A DNA stretch of 10,583 bases from Euperipatoides rowelli (Eukaryota > Onychophora > Udeonychophora > Euonychophora > Peripatopsidae), in the NCBI GenBank assembly GCA_003024985.2, contig PXIH01S0004811.1. The stretch is one strand, 5' to 3'. Under the pieces are notes generated by a model. It did not search any database. It was not told where the DNA came from and saw only the letters and a list, made by a program, of their open reading frames with translations. The position numbers and the translations under genes were made by a program. Shown here in pieces: positions 1-7,216 of the stretch (position 1 is its first letter; each line of letters begins with the position of its first letter).

Positions 1-343
1 CAACCAATTATTTTTTTTCTGGTACACTTGAAATGGACTGACCCCTACTGATGTATTAAAAATTGCTACAACTTTTTAGTGCAATAGATTTAACATATTT
101 TAAAATAATTAAAATGTGAAATTATTTTTAAAAATAAAATAGTCTAAAACACTGAAAATTTTTGTTAAATTTTCATCAAGCCGCTAGCTGTCTGTATATT
201 CAGCCACATAACTAAAATTTAAAATCTTTCAAAATGTTCTGTATGTAAACATTTTATTTGTGGACGTCATGCCATTTCAGCTCAGGCGGAGCACTAAAGT
301 TTATGGTCACAAAAATGGATATTTTTTTTGTGTGCATATAGTC
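1..343. other. AT-rich non-coding stretch, no gene recognised
   Basis: No reading frame here shows a recognisable protein motif, and I see no RNA gene or strong repeat. The stretch consists of short A and T runs with a slightly GC-richer patch around 262-300. It is bounded on the right by the transposon-like end at 344. Confidence 0.6.
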
Positions 344-485
344 CAGGCCCGGATCTATAGGCTGCAAAACCCCGCAATGCTGGGCGGCCTTGACTCCCCC
401 TGGGGGCCCAAAAAAAATTTTTTTTTTCTTTATTAATTTTTTTTCTGACCACATGGGGGCTCGAAAAATTCCTTGTCTTCTTCAC
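344..485. mobile_element. Degraded hAT-like non-autonomous element fragment
   Basis: The left edge reads CAGGCCCGGATCTATAG. It shares the CAG....GGATCTA pattern with the reverse complement of the right end of the element at 9056-9348 (CAGTGGTGGATCTAGAC). Inside is a GC-rich head, a CCCCCTGGGGG palindrome (396-406), an A8/T10 tract, and a near-direct repeat (tgggggcccaaaaa at 401 and tgggggctcgaaaaa at 454). The sequence CACTG occurs at 482-486 and could be a right end, but I found no convincing 8-bp target duplication. The assignment rests on resemblance to the better element downstream, so the family and the right border are uncertain. Confidence 0.4.
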
Positions 486-599
486 TGTGCATGCTCTAAT
501 TCCAGTAGTTTCTAAAAGATAAAGAAGGANAGTAGCCTAACTAATTTAAAACAAAGCTGTCTGTCAAACATGTGCAAGATCACATTAATGGACATTTAA
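486..599 (-). mobile_element. Probable 3' tail of the outer CR1/L2-like LINE
   Basis: If the inner LINE (600-4945) and one copy of gacatttaa are removed, this sequence joins the minus-strand reverse-transcriptase C-terminus at 4946-5340. Across that junction, with one frameshift, the translation reads S-F-N-I-F-K-C-P-L-M. This fits the S-x-N-x-F-K-x-x-L pattern that ends many CR1/L2-type ORF2 proteins. How far the tail runs toward lower coordinates is not visible; 486 is only the edge of the neighbouring fragment. Base 530 is an N. Confidence 0.4.
591..599. repeat. Left target-site duplication of the inner LINE
   Basis: gacatttaa is repeated exactly at 4946-4954. It directly abuts a T-rich tract on the plus strand, which is the A-rich 3' tail of the minus-strand LINE. 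That is the arrangement expected from target-primed reverse transcription. Beyond 9 bp the match continues imperfectly in AT-rich sequence, so the true length may be slightly more. Confidence 0.6.
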
Positions 600-815
600 T
601 TTTATTTTTATTTTTTTATAAAACAATTGTTAGCTTTATTATCTAAACTTACAATACTATTTATGACAAAGACAACCTGAGGCACATCCCATTTACTAAT
701 ACAATCAACAGAATTTAAGAACCTAGAATCGTGCATATATTGAGTAGGCTATATACCTGCAAACTAAAGAATTCTATCTGATTACAATCAAAGTTATTAA
801 ATATTTTCTTACATC
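600..815 (-). other. 3' UTR and A-rich tail of the inner LINE
   Basis: This follows the last supportable ORF2 stop at 816-818. No frame keeps LINE-like motifs here. On the minus strand it ends in an A-rich run with scattered T (about 620-600), which works as the poly-A-like tail, immediately followed by the target duplication. Confidence 0.55.
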
Positions 816-1699
816 TTACGTCCATATACAGTATAATATAATGAGAAACCACATTTTTTTATGTAGAACAATAAAGTCAAACAATTTGATTAAATCAACA
901 GGCAATGTGCTTACCTTAACAATCAGCTTAAACCATTGGTGTAACAGCTGGAAAAACTCTCATGCAAAAATAATGTGCTCCAGGTCTTCAATCATATTAC
1001 AATAAACATACAATATCTATAAACTAGAAATTTTTTTGTAGGCAAAATTTGAAAATACAGTCTAATAACAAAGTTGACAAATGCGGGTCTGGACTTTTTC
1101 CATTGTGATGTATTTGAAATTGTATACATTTGCAAATAAAAATTATTAATATTAGGTTGAGACATAATTTCAATATAATAAGTATATGCAATTTTCTTAG
1201 AAATGAAAAGATTACAAGTATCAAATTCTAAATAACAAACATAAAGATGAACCCTTAATAAGTAATTTCAAAATATTAAAATCATTGCCATGACTCCAAC
1301 TAAGAGGGAGAGTGTCAATAGGAATCACATCTGCCACTTTCTCTGCGCAGCTAGTGAACAAAAAGTAATCACTCTATTACACAATGAAGCCACATTGTCT
1401 TTGCCATAAGGGCTGATCAATCCAAACCCACCCATTTTAAAAGGAAGTTGAGCAATTGAATTCGACAAAGGAATTCTTGCACTCCAAATAAATTTATTAA
1501 TCTGCACTGTTAATCTATGGAAAAAACATTTACAAAATAAAAAGTGTTGAAAATAGAAGTTAAATTTTGTAAGAATGTAGACAATGACATTAAAAATTTG
1601 CACCCTCTGGATAATTGAAACTTTAACTGATCAATAATATTTTGCGTTGCTTTTAGTAATCTATCGGACAAATTAATTAAATCATATTTACCATTAAAT

Positions 1700-2730
1700 T
1701 GATAATCTATACCTAAAGACTTTTTAAGTAGGCTCGAGCCCAACCCAGTAATTACTTAGGAAATGGTTTAAAAATACAGTAAGTAACTTGTGTCTATTTA
1801 ACAAGGTACCAGTTTTACCCCAAAGCTATCAACCAACCTCAGGACACTATCTACATTATGTCTACCCTTCACTATGACAAGTATATCATCAATATAGGTG
1901 ATAACGCTTAGATTAATACCCAACTGATGCTATATAATTCCACAATTCAGTGCCTTAATATCAACAAACAATTGATTAATGTAAAGACAAAACAATACTG
2001 ATGAGAGGATGGAGCCCTGGGAGATACCACGATTCATATAAATTGAAGGCAATTCATTTCTACCAATTTTTGGAATTATTGACTTATTAGATAATTGATG
2101 AACCCGACAGAAAGGCTCAAATTACCAAAGATTTGAATTAATTGGAGAATTAAATGCTTATGACACAACAAATCGTACGCCGATTTGAAATCCAAAAACA
2201 TGAAAAAACAATATTTATACTGCGATGGAAACTTCTTTACAAATGTTAACCCAGTAAGAAACAATGAAATAGCCAAAAGAATCAACCTTCCAGGTGCTCC
2301 ATACTGCTCATCGACTAATTTTTGTACTAAGAGATCCTTATACAAAATCTTAGAGAAGATTTTTGCATCTAAATTTAGTAGACTAATCGGTCTAAATGAA
2401 TCCAAAGTAGGGGGAGATATATTAACTGTATTTTTGTTTTAAAAATGAAGTAAGAACTAAATAAATACATTTTATAAAACACATAATTTAGTTATCTATT
2501 AAAAATATTAATAACAATTGGATAAAAGTTGTGCAAAAAAATTTTTACAAGAGAGACAAATACAGTCAGGACCTAAAGATGCTCTATTATTTAATGATGC
2601 ATATAAAAAATTGACTATCAAATCGTATTGATTATGCGAATCAATGCAAGAAAAAGCATCATATAAAGAATTCCACAAGCACTGATATACATCATGGAAA
2701 TAATAGACAACATTGTTGCATTTTATCACA
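1700..2730 (-). pseudogene. Reverse transcriptase domain of inner LINE ORF2
   Basis: Blocks visible on the minus strand, in order: S-L-G-P-D-C-I (lead-in); S-F-R-P-I-S-L-L-N-L-D-A-K-I (about 2364-2400); D-E-Q-Y-G-A-P-G-R; motif A L-D-F-K-S-A-Y-D (2172-2195) with its catalytic Asp intact; motif B R-G-I-S-Q-G-S-I-L-S-S (about 2001-2031); motif C Y-I-D-D (1885-1896) with both catalytic Asp residues intact; and L-G-I-D-Y (about 1700). Stops interrupt the frame, for example between motifs B and C. The plus-strand open frame at 2185-2442 is the shadow of this domain. The catalytic residues survive although the frame does not, consistent with neutral decay of a once-active copy. Confidence 0.88.
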
Positions 2731-3129
2731 TTTTGATGTCTGCTTGAGAAGTTTTCCTAAACAATCCAATTTTGGCCAATTTACAAGATCATTTACCATG
2801 TTTACAAAGTTTCTTGAATAGAAAATAAATGACAACAATTTATCTCTATTTAAATTAAGCAATGCCAATTCCTTCTTTTTCTGATCAAATTCCTTTAGTT
2901 GACAGACAGTTTCAGGCTGCATAGATTGCAATTCATCAGAAGCAGATTTAATGTTATAATTACCAGCAGCAACATAAGAATTATTTTTAGAAAGAGTTTT
3001 TATTACCTTCTGCTTATATCTAATCCATTGAAAGAATTGAAGTTGAGGTTAATAATATCATACGAGGATATAGCCTATATAAAGGTAATCATCACCAGAA
3101 AGGACATAGGCTAATCAGGAGCTATCAGA

Positions 3130-3838
3130 TGAAGTGACCTTCTGACATATCTTATCAGCACTGGAATCACTAAACTGTGATTTAACCTCAAAGATAAAAT
3201 GAAACATCTTAAGATCTGAAATCTCAACATTTACAAAGGTCAGTTTAGAGCTAAATCCAATTTCAAAGGAAGAAAATATGTAGTCTATATGACTATACGA
3301 GATGCCGAAGTGGAATTAGAAAAAGTATTGACCAGAGACTTCCTCATCACAACAGCAATGTCAACCATATTCTTTTGCACAAGTAAAGAATTAAAAGGTT
3401 AAACGAGCGAATGTCATGATAATTAAAATCTCCAACTAAGATAATGGTAATTCTAAAAAAAATTATTTTATTGGCCAATTGTAAGATTAACCTGCGATTT
3501 TGTGCGAGCTGATTGTAACCATAAAAATTTGCAATAAGATAACTTCCAGCAACATGCAGACAACATATGATTATCTCTGATACAAATATTGGTTGAATTG
3601 CTATAGCCCCTTTGTTCTTCCTTACAGCAATCCAAACTTCCCCTGAGCCACGGACTGACGATTCAATAACAAGATCATAATATCGTAAAAAGGATTTAAG
3701 TTGTGTATCCTGAGCATTAGCCTTCAGCCTTGTCTTGTAAGCAGATATCATTCTTCAGCCTCCCGACATATCAACCAAAGACCTCACTTTAAATGGACTG
3801 TACAGACCCTTAATATTTGACACTAGTGATATTGTCAT
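3130..3838 (-). pseudogene. Endonuclease (APE-like, EEP fold) domain of inner LINE ORF2
   Basis: The N-terminus M-T-I-S-L-V-S-N-I-K-G-L-Y-S-P-F-K (motif at 3788-3817) matches the Asn-containing first block of LINE endonucleases. It is followed, in a shifted frame, by L-K-N-D-I-C-L-Q-D, where families usually have the catalytic Glu of L-Q-E. Further on are E-V-W-I-A-V-R-K, the G-D-F-N block (3422-3433), S-H-I-D-Y-I-F (3274-3294) and a degenerate S-D-L (near 3214-3219) in place of the family's S-D-H. The longest intact piece is 134 codons (3347-3751). An in-frame TGA precedes it and the C-terminal third is in another frame. The loss of the acidic L-Q-E and the S-D-H histidine adds to the evidence that it is dead. 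Confidence 0.8.
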
Positions 3839-3840
3839 TA
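3836..3840 (-). promoter_or_regulatory. TAATG stop-start overlap between LINE ORF1 and ORF2
   Basis: The ORF1 C-terminal frame ends in TAA (3838-3840) and the ORF2 endonuclease frame begins with ATG (3836-3838), sharing one base. In some LINEs of the R1 clade (SART1 is the studied case) a UAAUG of this kind lets ribosomes that finish ORF1 re-start on ORF2. The overlap is seen in the sequence. The mechanism is inferred by analogy. Confidence 0.6.
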
Positions 3841-4780
3841 AAGTTCATTATTAAATTAGGATAAAACACCATCAACATCACCTATTGACCTCTTTGCTCT
3901 ATTTTACACTACAGAATTAACCAACAAACCATGTGACAAAACAGCTTTAGATTGATAGTCCAAAGGAGAAATCCCTATAGACCCATTACTTCCTTCCAAC
4001 AAATGAGAAGACCCATCATAAGACTTCAAGCCTGATTGCAAATGGTATTGACCTTCCTATGACAAAATTAGCACCAGATGAACAAGCTTGTGACTGTGAC
4101 TGACTTAAGAATGAGAGGGTTAATAAATTGCTGCCTAAATGACACTTTCGCCGCATAAGTTTTACAACCCAAACATATTTATATTTACAATGTTTGGCGA
4201 AGTGACCATGCGTCAAACATTTGAAGCAGACTGGATCCTTGCCCTGACCATTCAGAAATTTTTTAACATTGTTCCTTATATAGGCCTACAGTCTGGGACT
4301 CTGGGAATATCAAACTTTGATACACCATCATTTAATTTGAGTAAATGTGACAGGAAACATCTCAATTTTGTCCCTCCAGGAATTTCAATAGACTTAGCTT
4401 GAACATTTTATATAGTTAAAACATTTTCTAAAATTTTTGGCTACTCTGCAGTGACCTGTCTGACAGGTATACTCTCCATCGTCACCATAACTTCATTTGA
4501 CGAAAGGTATTGGGAGTACAACAAAGCATCAAGGCTATCTAATTTAAGGCATTTACGTTCCGAATCATTAAATGTAAAACTATCTTTAGATTTAATAAAA
4601 AGAAATTTGGCATTTAGTACAATTCAGTAACTTAATTGAATTAAGTAAGTTCTCTTGCATTGCGAAATTAACTAAAGAAGCGACACTAACCTTTATAATT
4701 TTGCCATTTAAATGGCCAGTAATTGCAGTAGAGTCTTCCATTCTCATTGGACTACCATCACCAATTGTATTAGTATCCAT
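3838..4780 (-). pseudogene. Inner LINE ORF1: nucleic-acid-binding (gag-like) protein, broken
   Basis: This protein would coat the element RNA in a ribonucleoprotein. The start is the ATG at 4778-4780, which opens 62 clean codons (M-D-T-N-T-I-G-D...). A frameshift near 4600 leads to a second coherent stretch that includes S-N-E-V-M-V-T-M-E-S-I-P-V-R-Q. A third stretch, N-N-V-K-K-F-L-N-G-Q-G-K-D-P, leads into one CCHC zinc knuckle (4187-4228). A C-terminal part, frame-coherent from about 4019 to 3838 apart from two in-frame stops, ends in TAA at 3838-3840, overlapping the ORF2 ATG. After the knuckle, a one-base shift would give a further C-x-x-C-like piece. Length before decay would be about 310 codons, ordinary for a LINE ORF1 with zinc knuckles. 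Confidence 0.7.
4187..4228 (-). other. CCHC zinc knuckle in LINE ORF1
   Basis: The minus-strand translation C-F-K-C-L-T-H-G-H-F-A-K-H-C has the exact C-x2-C-x4-H-x4-C spacing of a retroelement zinc knuckle, which binds single-stranded nucleic acid. All four metal ligands are intact although the ORF around it is broken. Confidence 0.85.
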
Positions 4781-4950
4781 TAAAATTCCATTTTAGGAGA
4801 CGCCGACGATAAATCATATAACCTTAGTTTCGTTGAGGCCATCATAAAGTTAATGTGCGCAACAACGCACAAGACTAAAATAAATATGCAAATTTTAGTC
4901 AAATTTTTCATGATGTTCACAGCTCGAGCACCAACTTGAGAATCAGACAT
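4780..4950 (-). other. Small 56-codon ORF in the LINE 5' leader, overlapping ORF1 start
   Basis: An ATG at 4948-4950 opens a 56-codon frame ending in TAA at 4780-4782, again as TAATG with the ORF1 ATG. The middle has a hydrophobic run I-C-I-F-I-L-V-L-C-V-V. If the target duplication is correctly placed at 4946-4954, this first ATG is partly host sequence, and the element-encoded part would start at a later in-frame ATG (M-K-N-L-T). It may be a leader ORF, an N-terminal ORF1 extension split by mutation, or chance. I do not recognise a domain. Confidence 0.3.
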
Positions 4951-4954
4951 TTAA
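4946..4954. repeat. Right target-site duplication of the inner LINE
   Basis: This is an exact copy of gacatttaa at 591-599. It sits at the 5' end of the minus-strand element, and outward of it the CR1/L2-like reverse-transcriptase C-terminus begins at once. Confidence 0.6.
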
Positions 4955-5340
4955 ATTATATTAAATGAATTTTTAGTAATAACAGATTCTGGAAGTCTAT
5001 TTCAAACATTTATATTTCTATGTAGGATGTATTTATCTTCGTGAGAGAACCTCTAAGCTTGTTTCAATCTTGTATATTTATGTTTTTTCTGGTTGGGCCC
5101 TCAGAGAGAGAGGACAAATGTTCTTGATTTTTCAGGAATAACTAGTGACTTGAAGATAAAGATCATTCTCCTCTTAAGAACCTTTGAGATGAGGTAGATT
5201 TAGGTCTGAGCTTCTTTAATCTGTCGCTTTAAGGCATATGATAAAATCCATTTACTAATTTTATATAAGATATGAAGCGTGTTTCAATTTTTCTCAAATC
5301 TCCAATATTGTGGAGATGCACCAAACTTGAATTTTCAATT
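4946..5340 (-). mobile_element. CR1/L2-like LINE ORF2 C-terminus, piece 1 (outer element)
   Basis: The minus strand translates, with frameshifts, to the typical C-terminal part of CR1/L2/Jockey-type ORF2: S-S-L-V-H-L-H-N-I-G-D-L-R-K-I-E (counterpart of E-Y-x-S-x-V-W-S-P-x-N-I-G-D-I-x-x-I-E), R-F-I-S-Y-I-K, M-P-stop-S-D-R-L-K-K-L (5208-5237), R-R-M-I-F-I-F-K-S-L, and N-R-L-P-E-S-V-I-T-K-N-S-F-N-I (4957-5001; the W-N-x-L-P-x-x-V block with W lost to a stop). It is broken and older than the inner LINE inserted at its 3' side. Its upstream part continues at 5905 beyond an inserted block. Confidence 0.72.
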
Positions 5341-5904
5341 CTGGTTGGAACCAGAACTAACCTAAAATTACGGCTGGAATTCCTGCTGGTACCGGAATTT
5401 TTCCTTTAAAAATACTATACTTGTATATAAATTAAATTAACCTGAAAAAAAATTATAAATGAATAATCTTTTCCATTTTAAATTATTTAACAACTCAAAA
5501 TTTAAAGTTTGATGAAAAATATATTGTTTTTATATTAATTAGAATAAAATTTATTAAATAATTCTATTAATTTTTAAGTTCAAGTTTGTTATAATTTTTA
5601 TGTATACTGCATAAAATGTAAAAAAAAAATGTATTAGATTAGAAATGTTTAACAAACTTTGTTCAAATTTAAATGTTATCATCATGCCAATGGCATAAAT
5701 AAAATTAAAAAAACACAATGTTTGCCAGACAATGAATAAAATATCACTGTCTAAGCCATCTGATGTGTCTTTAGTAGAGATGAAATGGTGGAAAATTCCA
5801 GCTAAGGCTCTAGCGGAACTTGTCAGTTCTAACCGGAACTGGACTTAAATCCTGAATTCCGGCCAGATTTCCCGCCTGAACGGAATTCCATTAAACCCTC
5901 TATT
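5341..5904. mobile_element. Candidate MITE-like insertion with GC-rich inverted ends
   Basis: Two GC-rich blocks (5341-5405 and about 5785-5893) flank an AT-rich core of about 380 bp. They are imperfect inverted copies: ccggaatttttcc at 5392-5404 faces ggaaaattcc from 5790, and both blocks carry repeated GGAATTCC, CCGGAA and AGTTCT words. The block sits inside the CR1/L2-like reverse transcriptase: motifs upstream (5905-6270) and downstream (4946-5340) belong to one reading order, so it is an insertion. I could not fix the outer ends or find a convincing target duplication; borders are within about 30 bp. No coding capacity is seen. A hAT-type non-autonomous element is possible but unproven. 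Confidence 0.45.
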
Positions 5905-6270
5905 TGTGTATATAGAGCATAATGTGCTTCAATAATTAATCTAAGACTTGTATCAATAAAAATTTCTATTGTCATATATTTCAGTCCATTTCTTAATCCA
6001 AACTCTCTTCACATTTTTTTATGATGAAATCTATATGATTGCCAAATGTTAGCCATTTATCAATTATAACACCCAGATCACATATTTCATTTTATTTTTA
6101 ATATATTTTCCAAGCTGTCTGTACAGTAATTCTAGATGACCTAGAAACCAATTTTACTTCCTACTTATTTATTTATTATTAATTCAGCAGAATTTTTACC
6201 CATGTAGTAACAACGTTATTAAATAAAGAGTTCAGAATACCAACTTCAAATGAGACTGCATATTGGTTTC
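5905..6270 (-). mobile_element. CR1/L2-like LINE ORF2, piece 2 (outer element)
   Basis: The key motif is D-L-G-V-I-I-D-K-W-L-T-F-G-N-H-I-D (6029-6079), the post-catalytic block of CR1/L2/Jockey-type reverse transcriptases, followed by I-I-K-K. Upstream on the same strand a degenerate R-C-Y-Y-M-G-K-N-S-A-E corresponds to the family's K-C-x-x-M-x-x-G-K-N-N. Downstream, I-I-E-A-H-Y-A-L-Y-T fits the E-Y-A-x-x-V-W region just before the insertion at 5341-5904. The catalytic Y-A-D-D block would lie further upstream and is not seen; the element is lost or unreadable beyond about 6270. Confidence 0.7.
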
Positions 6271-6318
6271 GGATCCTATAATTTTTGGATGGATATAAGC
6301 ATATATTTTTTTAATTGG

Positions 6319-6795
6319 GTGCAGTTCGAGAACCTTATTCCCCCATATGGACTGGTGTTAAATAACACCAGGCAATATTGATTTGTGTTAAATAAATAAC
6401 TAAAATGCTTTTTATGTGCGTAATTAGTACAAAAGATTTAGTATGGTAATTGAAATTACGGTTCAGATAAGGTTAAAACGTTAGTGATGTAATAAAAAAA
6501 AAATCCTTTAATTATCTCAATTATTATTAGGCTAAGTCTTAAGCTACGATAGTTGGAGTTAGGGTTCAGGGTAAGCTTAAGGTTAGGAATATATTTAAAA
6601 CAAATTTATTTTAGATAAATTTATATTAATCTATTAATGTCAAATTACTTTATTTACAATGTCCTATTTCCTGGATTGCTATTGTATTTAAAATAATGAG
6701 ATTTTTATAAGATTAATGAAAAGTAGTCTTGATGTTACTGTATATGTTGATTTTGAGTGATACTGTCGTTAATAAGGTTCTTGGAACCATCACTC
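6319..6795. mobile_element. Candidate inverted-repeat-bounded element
   Basis: agaaccttatt at 6329-6339 is the exact reverse complement of aataaggttct at 6771-6781. The match extends outward with one gap and one mismatch (gttc-gagaaccttatt against gttccaagaaccttatt). The interior is AT-rich with no coding frame; it holds the 20-bp palindrome at 6352-6371 and some TTAGGG-like words near 6556-6590. I see no clear target duplication; similar c-a-t-a-t-T-run words lie outside both arms (6300 and 6804) but are low-complexity. Nature and borders are uncertain. Confidence 0.35.
6352..6371. repeat. Perfect 9-bp-arm palindrome
   Basis: ctggtgtta-aa-taacaccag is a perfect inverted repeat with a 2-base centre. 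It lies 12 bp inside the left arm of the candidate element at 6319-6795, where a subterminal hairpin or transposase-binding palindrome could sit. Confidence 0.75.
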
Positions 6796-6900
6796 ATGAA
6801 TTTCATATTTTTTTAAAAAAAAAAAACTTTTAGTCTATATTTCCATAACTTTTATAAGTCATTTGCAATAAATAGTGTGTGTGTTTTTTACTATCTGCAG

Positions 6901-7020
6901 TTGGGGCACAAGGGTGAGAGATGGGTCACTTTAGGACCTTTGGTCATAGCCTCTCCTCGCCTGCACGTGGTGTGCCCTACAGTGTTCAAAAGAGGCTTTG
7001 TCGTTGTGTTTGGGAGCACA
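6901..7020 (+). CDS. Possible internal exon, weakly kelch-like, unidentified gene
   Basis: A splice acceptor-like run (gttttttactatctgcag ending at 6900) is followed by 40 open codons and then a strong donor (aca/gtaagt, 7021-7026). The exon is 120 bp and phase 0 at both ends. In this frame it reads G-E-R-W-V-T-L-G-P-L ... S-P-R-L-H ... F-K-R-G-F-V-V-V-F-G. That order (W-x-x-L-x-P-L, then P-R, then a hydrophobic strand ending in F-G) resembles one kelch beta-propeller blade, but the usual double glycine is absent. The GC content is higher than its surroundings. The phase does not fit direct splicing to the exon at 9493, so it would belong to another transcript, a pseudogene or a repeat-captured exon. 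The overlapping open frames at 6921-7160 (+) and 6931-7128 (-) look like shadows. Confidence 0.35.
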
Positions 7021-7036
7021 GTAAGTTAACTCCCAC

Positions 7037-7216
7037 ATGGAAGAGGCGGAAGAACGAGTGGAAGAGGTCCAGATTGAAGAAGTATTGGGAGTGGTTGGAG
7101 ATAAGCAGTGGAAGTGGTGGAAGGACAATGGGTCTGAAGGAGAAGAAAGTGCACAGCTAGGGATCTATTACTCTAAATGCCTATTTGATGAGATTGTATA
7201 CCACTGGAGTTTCTAA
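7037..7216 (+). CDS. Short acidic ORF of 59 codons, unidentified
   Basis: ATG at 7037 opens 59 codons to TAA at 7214. The first half is strongly acidic (M-E-E-A-E-E-R-V-E-E-V-Q-I-E-E-V-L) with a tryptophan-rich patch (K-Q-W-K-W-W-K), then N-G-S-E-G-E-E-S and a tail rich in aromatic residues. A stop lies just upstream in frame (7022), inside the donor-like sequence of the candidate exon 6901-7020. The two pieces are one frame apart, so a frameshifted single reading frame or a processed pseudogene is also possible. I recognise no family. Confidence 0.3.
   Translation: MEEAEERVEEVQIEEVLGVVGDKQWKWWKDNGSEGEESAQLGIYYSKCLFDEIVYHWSF

Larger units (their letters stand above)
816..3838 (-). pseudogene. 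Inner LINE ORF2: endonuclease / reverse transcriptase polyprotein, broken
   Basis: This would encode the replication protein: it nicks the target DNA and copies the element RNA at the nick. The start is the ATG at 3836-3838, overlapping the ORF1 stop as TAATG. Domains in order are: apurinic-like endonuclease (about 3838-3130); a linker; the reverse transcriptase lead-in with S-L-G-P-D-C near 2560-2590; reverse transcriptase core blocks (about 2430-1740); an L-G-I-D-Y block near 1700; F-I-W-S-A-R (about 1475-1492) and G-G-F-G-L (1418-1432); and a C-terminal E-D-L-E-H-I-I-F motif (963-989) followed by a hydrophobic stretch to the stop at 816. At about 1,000 codons it has near-normal ORF2 length. 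Many stops and at least several frameshifts make it non-functional. Recognition of the domains is firm; exact domain edges are estimates. Confidence 0.8.
600..4945 (-). mobile_element. Near-full-length, degenerate non-LTR retrotransposon (LINE), inner element
   Basis: On the minus strand the parts follow the usual LINE order: a 165-bp leader (4781-4945), ORF1 with a CCHC knuckle (4780-3838), ORF2 with endonuclease, reverse transcriptase and C-terminal domain (3838-816), and a short 3' UTR ending in an A-rich tail (about 620-600). It is flanked by the exact 9-bp repeat gacatttaa. Both ORFs carry numerous stops and frameshifts, so it is a dead copy. The endonuclease (N-I-K-G-L-x-S-P-F-K) and the C-terminal F-I-W....G-G-F-G-L resemble the L1/Tx1 group. 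The reverse transcriptase motifs L-D-F-K-S-A-Y-D, Q-G-S and Y-I-D-D look more like I- or Jockey-type elements, so I leave the clade open. It is inserted in an older CR1/L2-like LINE of the same orientation. Confidence 0.85.

Noticed and set aside
254-485. Two minus-strand open frames rich in Lys and Phe runs
   Set aside because: They read through A/T homopolymers of the transposon-like fragment; the frames overlap each other and show no protein motif.
2185-2442. Plus-strand open frame of 85 codons
   Set aside because: It is the antisense shadow of the LINE reverse transcriptase blocks (F-R-P-I-S-L-L and L-D-F-K-S-A-Y-D) on the minus strand.
4139-4402. Plus-strand open frame of 87 codons
   Set aside because: It is antisense to the ORF1 zinc-knuckle region, where the minus strand has a clear C-x2-C-x4-H-x4-C.
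6540-6590. TTAGGG-like words suggesting telomeric repeats
   Set aside because: Only scattered, imperfect words (gttagggttcagggtaag, aaggttagg); no regular hexamer array.
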